Of a stretch of DNA of 64,000 nt, positions 36,343 through 44,640 are shown piece after piece. Under the pieces are notes generated by a model, which saw only the letters and a program-made list of their open reading frames with translations, made no database searches and had not been told where the DNA came from. Each line of letters opens with the position of its first letter. Position 1 is the first letter of the stretch. Origin of the DNA: Pseudomonas cremoricolorata DSM 17059 = NBRC 16634 (GTDB lineage Bacteria; Pseudomonadota; Gammaproteobacteria; Pseudomonadales; Pseudomonadaceae). A program made the position numbers and the translations under genes. The stretch is from contig NZ_AUEA01000003.1 in assembly GCF_000425745.1 (NCBI RefSeq), forward strand, positions 372,001 to 436,000, written 5' to 3'.

Positions 36343-36747
36343 ATGACCGAACCCACCTCCCCTGCCTACGCGCCGCACATTCTGCTGGTCGAAGACGAAC
36401 AGATGATTCGTGATCTGATCGTGTTCGCCCTGGAAGATCTCGGCGCCACTGTCAAGGCAGTGGAAACCGCCGATGAAGGCCTGGCAGCACTCGAGCTGGC
36501 GCCCTGGTCGCTGCTGCTGACAGACGTGCAGACCCCCGGTGAGCTCGACGGCCTGCAACTGGCCTGGCGCGCCCAGGCGCGCGCGCCGGACATGGGCCTG
36601 GTGGTGATGAGTGGCTACCATGGCGGTCTGAACGCGCCGTTGCCGGAGGGTGCGCTGTTTCTGCCCAAGCCGTGGTCGATGGATCAGTTCTACGAGGTCA
36701 TCGAGTTGCAGCTGGCGCGTCGTGCGGCCTACCGTCCGGCGGCCTGA
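36343..36747 (+). CDS. Stand-alone response regulator receiver
   Basis: 134 residues, a single receiver domain. E17/D18 (LLVEDEQ) bind Mg, D61 (LLLTDVQTP) is the phosphoacceptor, Ser90 (VVMSGY) and K109 (FLPKPWS) complete the switch. There is no output domain, so it would act through protein contacts or as a phosphate relay. It lies 98 bases upstream of the RsbQ-like hydrolase/PAS-kinase operon on the same strand and is a natural candidate partner for that kinase. ATG 36343 chosen because homology starts there. Confidence 0.88.
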   Translation: MTEPTSPAYAPHILLVEDEQMIRDLIVFALEDLGATVKAVETADEGLAALELAPWSLLLTDVQTPGELDGLQLAWRAQARAPDMGLVVMSGYHGGLNAPLPEGALFLPKPWSMDQFYEVIELQLARRAAYRPAA

Positions 36748-36844
36748 ACGAGATTGCTGCGCGGCAGTTCCCAACGGTGGTGATTTGAGGCAGGCTCGCC
36801 CGAGTCTGTAGTGCCCTTCAATCCATTTGCGTTTTGGAATCCAC

Positions 36845-37666
36845 ATGGATTTACAACGGCGTAACAACGTGCGAGTGCGCGGCAACGGCGCGTGCACCCT
36901 GATCTTTTCCCATGGCTTTGGTTGCGACCAGTCGATGTGGCGGTTTCTCCTGCCGCACTTCGAACAGCGCTGGCGCACCATCAGTTACGACCTGGTAGGC
37001 GCCGGTGCCTCTGACCTGAGCGCCTATGACCGCGACAAGTACGACACCTTGTCGGGCTACGCCAGCGACCTCAACCAGTTGATCGACCACTACGGCCAAG
37101 GCCCTGTGGTGCTGATCGGCCATTCGGTCAGTGCGATGATCGGCGTGCTCGCCGACCGCCAGTGCAGCGGGCGCATCGCGGCGCAGGTGATGATCGGCCC
37201 CTCGCCCTGCTACATCGACGATGCCCAAGGCTATGTCGGCGGCTTCAAGGAAGCCGATATCCAGTCGCTGCTCGATACCCTGGACAGCAACTACCTGGGC
37301 TGGTCGAGCACCATGGCCCCGGTGATCATGGGCGCTCCCGGCGAGCCGGAACTGAGTGAAGAGCTGACCAACAGCTTCTGCCGCACCGACCCGGAGATCG
37401 CCCGCCAGTTCGCCCGCGTCACCTTCCTCTCCGACAATCGCGAGGACGTCGCCGGGTTACAGACCCCTACCCTGATCCTGCAATCGAGCGACGATCTGAT
37501 CGCGCCACTGGCCGTGGGCGAGTACCTCAAGCAGCACATGCCCAACAGCCAGCTGAGCCTGGTGCCCAACATCGGCCACTGTCCGCACATGAGTGCGCCC
37601 AGCGCCTGTACCGAGGCGATCGACGCCTTCCTCGGCGAACGCCTGGGCCAGCATGCACAGCCTTGA
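36845..37666 (+). CDS. RsbQ-like alpha/beta hydrolase
   Basis: 273 residues. Catalytic triad Ser94 (GHSVSAMIG), Asp216 or 217 (QSSDDLIAP) and His245 (IGHCPHMSAP). Extended segments HGFGCDQSMW, MIGPSPCYIDD and NSFCRTDPEIARQFARVTFLSD match Bacillus RsbQ closely, the family that also includes the plant KAI2/D14 receptors. In Bacillus, RsbQ activates the PAS-containing phosphatase RsbP in the energy-stress pathway. Here it overlaps by 14 bases a PAS-domain histidine kinase, so it probably supplies or senses the ligand for that PAS domain. Confidence 0.88.
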   Translation: MDLQRRNNVRVRGNGACTLIFSHGFGCDQSMWRFLLPHFEQRWRTISYDLVGAGASDLSAYDRDKYDTLSGYASDLNQLIDHYGQGPVVLIGHSVSAMIGVLADRQCSGRIAAQVMIGPSPCYIDDAQGYVGGFKEADIQSLLDTLDSNYLGWSSTMAPVIMGAPGEPELSEELTNSFCRTDPEIARQFARVTFLSDNREDVAGLQTPTLILQSSDDLIAPLAVGEYLKQHMPNSQLSLVPNIGHCPHMSAPSACTEAIDAFLGERLGQHAQP

Positions 37667-38852
37667 GCTGCTGCCGGGCGCCGAAGCGCTGTTCGAGCGG
37701 GCGCCCTGCGGCCTGGTGGTGACCCAGGAAGACGGCACCATCCTTCGCAGTAACCAGACCTTCGCCGAGTGGATCGGTCATCAGGCGCAGAGCCTGATCG
37801 GCCAGCGCTTCCAGAACCTGCTGACCATGGGCGGGCGGATCTTCCACCAGACCCACTGGGCGCCGCTGATGCGCATGCAAGGCTCGGTCGCCGAGGTCAA
37901 GCTCGATCTGCTGCACCGCGACGGGCGCCTGCTGACTTTGCTGCTCAACGGCATTCGCCGCGAGCATGAGCAAGGCGTGTGCTACGAGCTGGCCCTGTTC
38001 GGTCTGGTCGAGCGCGATCGCTACGAACGCGAACTGCTCGCCGCGCGCAAGCGTGCCGAGCAGCTGCTGGCCGAACGCAGCAGCGCCGAACTGGCCTTGC
38101 AACAGGCCAAGGCCGAGCTTGCCGTCGCCTACCGTCAGGCCCAGCGCCGGGCATCGTTCGCCGAACAGATGGTGGCCATCGCCAGTCACGACCTGAAGAA
38201 TCCGCTGACCGCCATCAAGATGGCCAGCGGCCTGCTGGCGCGCGGCGAACGCAGTGCCCGCGAGCAGCAACTGGTGGACAACATCCAGGTTTCGTGCGAG
38301 CGCGCGCAGCGCATGATCGCCGACCTGCTCGATCTCGCCTCGGTGCGCATCGGCCATGGCATCAGCATCCGCCGGCGCCCGGTGATCCTTCACGACCTGG
38401 TCGCCGACAGTGTGGCCGAGTGGCGCGTGGCCTTTCCCCAGGCGCACGTGCGCTACCTTGGGCGCAACCGCGGCACGGTCATTCTCGACCCGGATCGCCT
38501 TTATCAGGCGCTGGGCAACCTGGTGGCCAATGGCGCAACCTACGGCGACCTGCGCCACCCGATCACCCTCACCAGCGACGTCAGCGCAGCGTTCACCACG
38601 TTCACCGTGCACAACCACGGCAGCGCCATTCCGGCGCCGGTGATTCCGCGCCTGTTCGAACCCATGACCCGCGCCAGCGAACGCAGCGCCGGCGTGCGCT
38701 CGGTTGGCCTGGGCCTGTTCATCGTCAAGGAAATCGTCAACGCCCACGGTGGCGAGATCACCGTGGACTCCAGCGAGGCAGCCGGTACCACCTTCACCCT
38801 GCGCCTGCCCGCACTCCCATCGACCGCCCCCAGCGAGGCTCTGGCGCCATGA
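37653..38852 (+). CDS. PAS-domain sensor histidine kinase
   Basis: 399 residues, soluble, no membrane span. An N-terminal PAS domain covers about residues 1-125 (FERAPCGLVVTQEDGTILRSN, FAEWIGHQ, LIGQRFQNLL). A coiled coil of Ala/Glu/Gln/Arg heptads spans 125-165. The HisKA H-box has His179 in IASHDLKNPLTAIK. The ATPase domain has DPDRLYQALGNLVANGATYG (N box) and VGLGLFIVKEIVNAHGG (G box). It overlaps the RsbQ-like gene upstream and a 76-codon gene downstream, so three genes are translationally linked. The likely phosphate acceptor is the receiver at 36343. Confidence 0.9.
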   Translation: MHSLELLPGAEALFERAPCGLVVTQEDGTILRSNQTFAEWIGHQAQSLIGQRFQNLLTMGGRIFHQTHWAPLMRMQGSVAEVKLDLLHRDGRLLTLLLNGIRREHEQGVCYELALFGLVERDRYERELLAARKRAEQLLAERSSAELALQQAKAELAVAYRQAQRRASFAEQMVAIASHDLKNPLTAIKMASGLLARGERSAREQQLVDNIQVSCERAQRMIADLLDLASVRIGHGISIRRRPVILHDLVADSVAEWRVAFPQAHVRYLGRNRGTVILDPDRLYQALGNLVANGATYGDLRHPITLTSDVSAAFTTFTVHNHGSAIPAPVIPRLFEPMTRASERSAGVRSVGLGLFIVKEIVNAHGGEITVDSSEAAGTTFTLRLPALPSTAPSEALAP

Positions 38853-39079
38853 ACCCGATCACCCAGCTCGAACAGAGCATCGAGCGGCTAGGCCGCGTGG
38901 CCGATGCACTCGATGCCATCACTCCCTGCCCCACCTCACGCCTGCTGCTGGTGACCTGGCTCGCCGAGCGCCTGCGCAGCGAGGCCGAACTCGAGCACGC
39001 CGAGGGCCAGCTGCCGGCGCTGCCCGATACCCTGGTTGCCGACTACCGCGCCTGGATCGCCAAGGGTGGTCGCGATTGA
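38849..39079 (+). CDS. Small hypothetical protein ending the RsbQ/PAS-kinase operon
   Basis: 76 residues, acidic and helical, starting MNPITQLEQSIERLGRVADA and ending YRAWIAKGGRD. The ATG overlaps the kinase stop (ATGA), so it is translated with the kinase. I recognise no domain. The size and helical character would suit an adaptor or regulator of the kinase, but this is only inferred from position. Confidence 0.75.
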   Translation: MNPITQLEQSIERLGRVADALDAITPCPTSRLLLVTWLAERLRSEAELEHAEGQLPALPDTLVADYRAWIAKGGRD

Positions 39080-39184
39080 GCGCTGCAACTGCACCGCTGG
39101 CCCATTTCACCTGAACTTTGAGGGCTTGCATGGCTTCCTCTGCTAAGAGGTCACTTCCGACCGCCTTAGCAGGAATCACGCCCT

Positions 39185-40393
39185 ATGCGAGCACTGACCT
39201 ACCACGGCGCCACCGATGTCAGGGTCGATACCGTCCCTGATCCGATCCTCGAAGCACCTGACGACATCATCCTGCGGGTCACCGCCACGGCGATCTGCGG
39301 CTCGGACCTGCACCTTTACCACGGCAAGATTCCACAGACCGAAAGCGGCGACATCTTCGGCCATGAATTCATGGGCGTGGTTGAAGAGGTCGGTCGCGAG
39401 GTCAGCGAGGTGGCGGTCGGCGACCGCGTGGTGATTCCTTTCGTCATCGCCTGCGGCAGTTGCTTTTTCTGCGCCCTCGACCAGTTCGCAGCCTGCGAAA
39501 CCACCAACACCGGGCGCGGCGCACTGCTGAACAAGAAGGGCATTCCGCCTGGTGCGGCGCTGTTCGGCTACAGCCACCTGTACGGCGGCATCCCCGGCGG
39601 CCAGGCCGATTACGTGCGCGTGCCCAAGGCCAATGTCGGGCCGTTCAAGGTGCCGGGCACGCTGACCGATGACAAAGTGCTGTTTCTTTCCGACATTCTG
39701 CCCACGGCCTGGCAAGCGGTGCGCAACGCCGAGATCGGCAAGGGCTCGAGCCTTGCCATCTACGGCGCCGGGCCGGTGGGCCTGCTCACTGCGGCCTGTG
39801 CCCGCATGCTTGGCGCCGAGCGCATCTTCATGGTCGATGACAACGACTATCGCCTGGCCTACGCCCGCCAGGCCTATGACGTGATGCCGATCAACTTCGA
39901 GCAGGATGATGACCCGGCCGACACCATCATCCGCCACACCCCCGGCATGCGCGGCGTCGATGCCGTGGTCGATGCCGTGGGCTTCGAAGCCAAGGGCAGC
40001 ACCACCGAAACCGTGCTCACCGCGCTGAAGCTGGAAAGCAGCAGCGGCAAGGCCCTGCGCCAGTGCATCGCCGCCGTGCGCCGCGGCGGCGTGGTCAGTG
40101 TGCCGGGGGTCTATGCCGGGTTCATCCACGGTTTTCTCTTCGGCGATGCCTTCGACAAAGGCCTGACCTTCAAGATGGGCCAGACCCACGTACAGCGCTT
40201 CCTGCCTGAACTGCTCGAACACATCGAGGCCGGGCGCCTGCAACCGGAGCTGATCATCACCCACCGCCTGGCCCTGGAAGAAGCGCCACTGGGTTACCAG
40301 CTGTTCGACAAAAAACAAGACGACTGCCGCAAGGTGATCCTGGTACCAGGGGCCGCCGCGGGCACATTGGGAGCCGACCATGAATACGCCTGA
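39185..40393 (+). CDS. Zinc-dependent alcohol dehydrogenase (formaldehyde dehydrogenase-like)
   Basis: 402 residues of the MDR superfamily. Catalytic zinc ligands are in ICGSDLHLY and [12 protein letters not shown]. The structural zinc quartet is C-x2-C-x2-C-x7-C in [15 protein letters not shown]. The Rossmann loop is [20 protein letters not shown] followed by an acidic MVDDNDYR, suggesting NAD preference. The overall pattern with the long insertion [28 protein letters not shown] resembles glutathione-independent formaldehyde dehydrogenases. The true substrate is uncertain. It overlaps the next gene by 14 bases. Confidence 0.88.
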   Translation: MRALTYHGATDVRVDTVPDPILEAPDDIILRVTATAICGSDLHLYHGKIPQTESGDIFGHEFMGVVEEVGREVSEVAVGDRVVIPFVIACGSCFFCALDQFAACETTNTGRGALLNKKGIPPGAALFGYSHLYGGIPGGQADYVRVPKANVGPFKVPGTLTDDKVLFLSDILPTAWQAVRNAEIGKGSSLAIYGAGPVGLLTAACARMLGAERIFMVDDNDYRLAYARQAYDVMPINFEQDDDPADTIIRHTPGMRGVDAVVDAVGFEAKGSTTETVLTALKLESSSGKALRQCIAAVRRGGVVSVPGVYAGFIHGFLFGDAFDKGLTFKMGQTHVQRFLPELLEHIEAGRLQPELIITHRLALEEAPLGYQLFDKKQDDCRKVILVPGAAAGTLGADHEYA

Positions 40394-40958
40394 AACACCA
40401 CAAAGCCACAGCCTGATCGACCCCGCCACGGGCATGAAGCCTGGCGAGCGCTACCAGATCGAGCAACGCGAGGGCGCGCATGCCTTCGACGGTTTCTTCC
40501 TCGATGGCAAGTACTTTCTCGAGGCCGATCTGCTCACCGCCGTCGGCTGGCTGGAGGGCCAGCGCTTTATCTACGACCGGGTACAGGCCAGCGGCGAGCC
40601 AGAGTTCGCCGAGCGCCATGCCGGTGACATCAGCGAACTGAGGCTGACGCTGGTAGACGGCACGCTGCTGAAACTGACGCCGCTGGAGGTCGAGGTGGCG
40701 GTCAAGGCCGACGACGAGCCTGCCGGCGAGGATACAGCCCAGGACCCTGCCCCCGCGCAAGCCGCAGGCTTAGCCAGTGACGAAGACGCAGAACAGCCAA
40801 CGCAGCCAGAACCTGACCAGGCGTCCGCCCAGCAACAAGACCAGGCCAAATCCCACCCCTGCCCGGCCTCCACCACCGTCCAAGTGCTGGCCGCAGCCGG
40901 CGCGGCGCTACTGGTCGGTGTGGCGACAGGTGTCGCGCTGAGTCGCTGCCGACGCTGA
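40380..40958 (+). CDS. Hypothetical protein with C-terminal membrane anchor
   Basis: 192 residues. The first ~110 form a compact charged domain ([54 protein letters not shown]). A low-complexity Ala/Asp/Gln/Pro linker (about 113-160) follows, then a single C-terminal hydrophobic helix ([19 protein letters not shown]) ending in a basic RCRR tail. This is a tail-anchored topology. No family recognised. It overlaps the dehydrogenase gene by 14 bases, so it is likely cotranscribed. Confidence 0.75.
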   Translation: MNTPETPQSHSLIDPATGMKPGERYQIEQREGAHAFDGFFLDGKYFLEADLLTAVGWLEGQRFIYDRVQASGEPEFAERHAGDISELRLTLVDGTLLKLTPLEVEVAVKADDEPAGEDTAQDPAPAQAAGLASDEDAEQPTQPEPDQASAQQQDQAKSHPCPASTTVQVLAAAGAALLVGVATGVALSRCRR

Positions 40959-41115
40959 ACGGTACGCAGGCCTGCACGTCGTGCAGCAAAACCGGTCGCG
41001 GGGCAGTACGACGAGCAGCGCCTTGTTAGCGTCATCCTGCGCATGCACGAGGGTTGCACCTGCGTGCGCATTCGCTGAGTCGTCATCGCGCCGTCGCGCG
41101 AACAACAGCCATCGC

Positions 41116-41964
41116 TTAAAGCAGTTCGAAGCCTTTTTCCTGCACCATCGCACGCAGACTTTTACGCCCTCCCATGTACTCCATGCTTGTCATTGAATGA
41201 TGAAGCGCACCCTTCCAGGTCTTGGGCGACATGTTCTGTTGGTTACGGAAATCCTGGCAGGCCTCTTCATAGCCTTCTACGTAGTCGCGGTAGCCATCTC
41301 GGTCGTAGCGATTGTGATGTAGCACTACCGGCTGTGCAGGACGAGGACGTATGGCACTTGTGCGGTTTGGGTCAGGATGCCCAACAACCATGCCAAAGGT
41401 GACGAAAGCATATTCAGGCAGGTTGATGATGCCGGCCAGCTCTTTGGCAATGTTTCGCATGACTCCCAGATAGACAATACCCAACCCTATCGACTCAGCC
41501 GCGAGTGCGGCATTTTGAGCAGCCAGGGTGGCGTCCACGGACGCCATCAAAAAAGAGTCCAGATAATTCAGGACGAATGGGTCGCCACCTTGGTCGCGAG
41601 TCATGGCTGCCGAACGTGAGGTATCTGCCACCCATAACAGAAGTGCGGGAGCTTCCAACATCCATGGGATACGATCGACCTTCACCTCCCGAGCGACTGT
41701 GTCGTGGATCTCTGTCTTCAAGGCCTCATCCGTGACAGCCACCACACTCCATTGATTCAGAGCCGAGGATGTGGACGCCGACTGTGCAACTGCGACCATC
41801 GTCTCGATCGCTCCGTCAGGCAGCGCTTGGGATAAGAATGTACGGACAGACTTGTGGCGAAGCATCGCTTCGACCGTTGGCGTCATGATGAGCTTTTCAG
41901 GTTTCACCTGATTACCGTACCGCTCGAGAAGAAGGTAAGCCTGTGCGCGGGTCAGCTCTGTCAT
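41116..41964 (-). CDS. Nitroreductase-family FMN oxidoreductase
   Basis: 282 residues from ATG 41964, preceded by AGGAG. The FMN-binding N-terminus is MLRHKSVRTFLSQALPDGAIETMVAVAQSASTSSALNQWSVVAV; QNAALAAESIGLGIVYLG and FVTFGMVVGHP are typical of NfsA/FRP-type NADPH oxidoreductases. It likely reduces nitroaromatics, quinones or flavin. It is divergent from a LysR regulator that probably controls it. Base composition here is visibly less GC-rich than in neighbours, so it may have been acquired with the regulator. Confidence 0.88.
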   Translation of the reverse strand: MTELTRAQAYLLLERYGNQVKPEKLIMTPTVEAMLRHKSVRTFLSQALPDGAIETMVAVAQSASTSSALNQWSVVAVTDEALKTEIHDTVAREVKVDRIPWMLEAPALLLWVADTSRSAAMTRDQGGDPFVLNYLDSFLMASVDATLAAQNAALAAESIGLGIVYLGVMRNIAKELAGIINLPEYAFVTFGMVVGHPDPNRTSAIRPRPAQPVVLHHNRYDRDGYRDYVEGYEEACQDFRNQQNMSPKTWKGALHHSMTSMEYMGGRKSLRAMVQEKGFELL

Positions 41965-42040
41965 CTGAAATCTCCTGAAAGTTGACCGAAGACTAACGTC
42001 CCGCGTGACAAAGATAATCCCGCAGAATGCGGCTACATAA

Positions 42041-42054
42041 TCCACAGCCGTGGA
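42041..42054. promoter_or_regulatory. LysR-type operator candidate between nitroreductase and regulator genes
   Basis: Dyad TCCAC-AGCC-GTGGA lies in the 120-base divergent promoter region, 31 bases before the LysR start. It has the T-N-A interrupted-dyad character of LysR boxes. Confidence 0.5.
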
Positions 42055-42084
42055 CAATGAATCACGCCCGGTTAGAATCACCGA

Positions 42085-42972
42085 ATGGATCACCTGACAG
42101 CAATTCGCACCTTCCAACGGATCGTTGAGACGCGGTCGTTCACCAAAGCGGCTGCCCACTTGGGTATGCCTCGTTCATCCGTCAGCAAGGCCGTACAGGA
42201 GCTGGAACAGCACCTCGGTACGAAACTGCTGCAGCGAACGACACGCACCGTTGCCCTCACCACGGAGGGCGCCGAGTATTACCGCAAGGTTACGCAGTTG
42301 GTTGCTCGGCTGGACGAGGCCGAGGCTGAACTAAGAGACATGGGCGCAGCCTCGCGCGGCAGGCTACGGGTCGACCTGCACTCGTCACTGGCACAACTGC
42401 TCCTGATACCGGTGCTGAAAGAGTTCAGAGCACGTCATCCCCATATCCAGGTAGCACTGGGAGTCAGCGACCGCCCTGTCAATCTGATCGAAGAGGGCGT
42501 CGACTGCGTAATACGCGCTGGACAGTTGGCGGATTCTTCTTTAGTTGCAAAGACACTGTTCATCGACAGATTGATGACGTGTGCAAGCCCTGAGTACTTG
42601 ATGCAACACGGTACACCTTCATCGCCGGCTGATCTCGATCGCCACCAGATCGTAGGGTATTTCAGTGCCTCGAATGGTGAGGTGTGGCCATTGCGCTTTC
42701 GCAAGCGAGGGGGTGAGCAACTCATCTCCCGCTTTGATATCGCCTCGAATGACAGTGCCAGCCATATCAATATGATCTCGAATGGAGCGGGAATAGGACA
42801 GACGTTCGCTTGTGTGGCAGCTCGGCTTTTTGAGTCTGGTGCGCTCGTGCCGATACTTGAAAAACACACCTGCTCAACGGTCCCCATTTCAGTCATCTAC
42901 CCATCGAACAAGCAGTTGAATGCGCGTGTCCGTGTATTCGTAGACTGGATTGTCGAGCGGCTGGGCGGATAA
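42085..42972 (+). CDS. LysR-family transcriptional regulator
   Basis: 295 residues. The N-terminal winged helix-turn-helix is FQRIVETRSFTKAAAHLGMPRSSVSKAVQELEQHLGTKLLQRTTR. The remainder is the substrate-binding-like effector domain (GRLRVDLHSSLAQLLLIPVLKEF, GVDCVIRAGQLADSSLVAKTL). It probably regulates the divergent nitroreductase and itself. The effector is unknown. Codon usage is less GC-biased than surrounding genes, as in the nitroreductase. Confidence 0.9.
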   Translation: MDHLTAIRTFQRIVETRSFTKAAAHLGMPRSSVSKAVQELEQHLGTKLLQRTTRTVALTTEGAEYYRKVTQLVARLDEAEAELRDMGAASRGRLRVDLHSSLAQLLLIPVLKEFRARHPHIQVALGVSDRPVNLIEEGVDCVIRAGQLADSSLVAKTLFIDRLMTCASPEYLMQHGTPSSPADLDRHQIVGYFSASNGEVWPLRFRKRGGEQLISRFDIASNDSASHINMISNGAGIGQTFACVAARLFESGALVPILEKHTCSTVPISVIYPSNKQLNARVRVFVDWIVERLGG

Positions 42973-43051
42973 CGGGTAACGTGTAGGGAGGTCATACGCT
43001 GGCAGCTGAACATTCCATCACGGTATTCACTGTCCGCTCGCTGGAGCCATG

Positions 43052-43085
43052 AAAAACGCCGGGGCCATGCGCCACCGGCGTTTCT
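43052..43085. terminator. Bidirectional intrinsic terminator
   Basis: AAACGCCGG (43054-43062) pairs with CCGGCGTTT (43075-43083), flanked by A-run and T-run. It lies between the convergent LysR and DUF4142 genes and can serve both. Confidence 0.8.
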
Positions 43086-43130
43086 TCAGAACTGCTCACT
43101 GCTGACCGCTCGCAGCTTACCGCTCAGCCC

Positions 43131-43640
43131 TCACTGCTTGGCATCACCACCATGGGCAGCGGCCAGTTTGCGCGCTTCTTCCAGGTGTTTTTCAAGCTTT
43201 GGCAGAGTTTCGCTGGCAAACGCCTTCAGCTCGGCATCCTTGCCATCCTTGACCTCTTCGTTGAACAGCTCGATGGTTTTCTCGTGGGCGTTGACCTGAT
43301 TGTTGGCGTACGAGCGATCGAACGATTCTTCACGGATGTCGAGAATCAGCTTCTTGGCCTTGTCCAGCAACTCGGCATCGGTGGCCACTTTCAGGCCTTT
43401 CTGCTGGGCGATGCCCCTGAGCGTCTGGTTGGCCTTGGTGTGATCGTCGATCATCATCTGGGCGAAGCTCTTGACGTCTGCCGACTGGCTTTTCTGCAGC
43501 GCCAGCTTGCCCGCTTCGATCTCTGCAATGCCCTTGGCAGAGGCCTCATCGACGAAGTCGGCAGGCTCGGCGGCGAATGCTGCATGGCTGGCGAAGGCGA
43601 ACAGTACACCGCAGATACCGGCTTTCAATTTGCTGTTCAT
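43131..43640 (-). CDS. DUF4142 periplasmic protein
   Basis: 169 residues from ATG 43640 with AAGGAG upstream. A Sec signal peptide (GICGVLFAFASHAAFA) precedes a ferritin-like four-helix DUF4142 domain: FVDEASAKGIAEIEAGKLALQ, SADVKSFAQMMIDDHTKANQTL, and the late VNAHEKTIELFNEEVKDG. Members are secreted or periplasmic and often stress-induced; the biochemical function is unknown. It is the last gene of a probable leftward group. Confidence 0.87.
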   Translation of the reverse strand: MNSKLKAGICGVLFAFASHAAFAAEPADFVDEASAKGIAEIEAGKLALQKSQSADVKSFAQMMIDDHTKANQTLRGIAQQKGLKVATDAELLDKAKKLILDIREESFDRSYANNQVNAHEKTIELFNEEVKDGKDAELKAFASETLPKLEKHLEEARKLAAAHGGDAKQ

Positions 43641-43748
43641 GGTGTAACTCCTTGGGCGTCGTTCCATTGAGTGAAGTAGCACTCGTTGTGACTGAACGCG
43701 CGTCGGCAGGGTTCAGCTTTTCTCGGACCCGCTGGTCCGCCCTGCGCT

Positions 43749-44273
43749 TCACGCCACCTGGATGTACACGGCATAGGCGCCCAGCAGCACCCAGAACCCC
43801 AGGAAGATCCACGGTGTACGCAGTGAGAACAGCAACGACTTCTTGTGCCCGGCGCGCGAGGTTTCCGCTTCGCTGAACAGCGGCGCCTCGTCGTACATCA
43901 GGCCCATCATCGGCTGGCCGCGCAGCAGGTGGCTTTGCTTGAGCTGCCAGTGATCGATGATCTTGTAAGCCGCGCGGATGCCTGGCCAGGCGTTGAGCGA
44001 GCTGAGTACGCCGAGCAGGGCCAGGAAGGCCGGCACGATCATGGTGAACATCTTGCCCCACTCGGGGTTGAGGTTGCCCATGGCCGAGACGAAGGCAATC
44101 ACCAGAAACGACTGCGCGGCCAAGTACGCATCGGTACGGTTGGCAAGGATGCTGGTTTCGTACTGGATTTCATTGCGGTAGAAGTCCAGCCGCTCCTTGA
44201 GATTGCCGAACATCTGGGCGTTGCGCGCTTCTATCTCGTGCTCGGGGGTAGAAGGCGTGATGATCTGGGACAC
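43749..44273 (-). CDS. Membrane protein of unknown function
   Basis: 174 residues from GTG 44273, chosen because AGGAG sits seven bases upstream. Three hydrophobic segments are evident: AYLAAQSFLVIAFVSAMGNL, FTMIVPAFLALLGVLSSL, and a C-terminal WIFLGFWVLLGAYAVYIQVA. A cytoplasmic loop holds charged and His-rich sequence (KIIDHWQLKQSHLL). I do not recognise a named family. It lies between the DUF4142 gene and a 59-codon gene on the same strand. Confidence 0.75.
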   Translation of the reverse strand: MSQIITPSTPEHEIEARNAQMFGNLKERLDFYRNEIQYETSILANRTDAYLAAQSFLVIAFVSAMGNLNPEWGKMFTMIVPAFLALLGVLSSLNAWPGIRAAYKIIDHWQLKQSHLLRGQPMMGLMYDEAPLFSEAETSRAGHKKSLLFSLRTPWIFLGFWVLLGAYAVYIQVA

Positions 44274-44407
44274 GACTCGGCTCCTGCAGGTCGGACCTGC
44301 GTCTACATGGTTTGACGAGCGGTAGAGCCGGTCGGTCCGCAAAGATTCAGTTACATGTCACCAGCGGTACTGCCCTACCGCCAAGGAGCAAGGCAGATAG
44401 CGGCTGT

Positions 44408-44587
44408 TCAGTGGCCCAGGCTTTCGGAATTGACGCGCCCCTGACGGCGACCGGTGTCTTGCGCGGTCGACTCATGCTCGCCGTCGCGCGCATGATCCGG
44501 ACGCTGGGCATCGTTGTCGCGGGGCTGTTCACCGGAGGTGTCGGAGCCGCAGCCTGTGCGTTGATCGTCTGGTGTGGGGTTGGGCAT
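44408..44587 (-). CDS. Short hydrophilic protein (59 residues)
   Basis: A 59-residue frame starting MPNPTPDDQRTGCG and ending GRVNSESLGH. The ATG at 44587 is preceded by a very strong ribosome site (GAGGAGG, five bases away). Composition is almost entirely polar (Asp, Glu, Arg, Gln, Thr, Ser), so it is likely disordered, like some small stress-associated proteins. No family recognised. It is separated from the oxidoreductase gene at 44641 by 53 bases on the same strand and may be cotranscribed. Confidence 0.6.
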   Translation of the reverse strand: MPNPTPDDQRTGCGSDTSGEQPRDNDAQRPDHARDGEHESTAQDTGRRQGRVNSESLGH

Positions 44588-44640
44588 GGTGCCTCCTCAG
44601 CCTTTGCTGTGTTCAGGGGAACGTTGACTGCATCAGCGCT

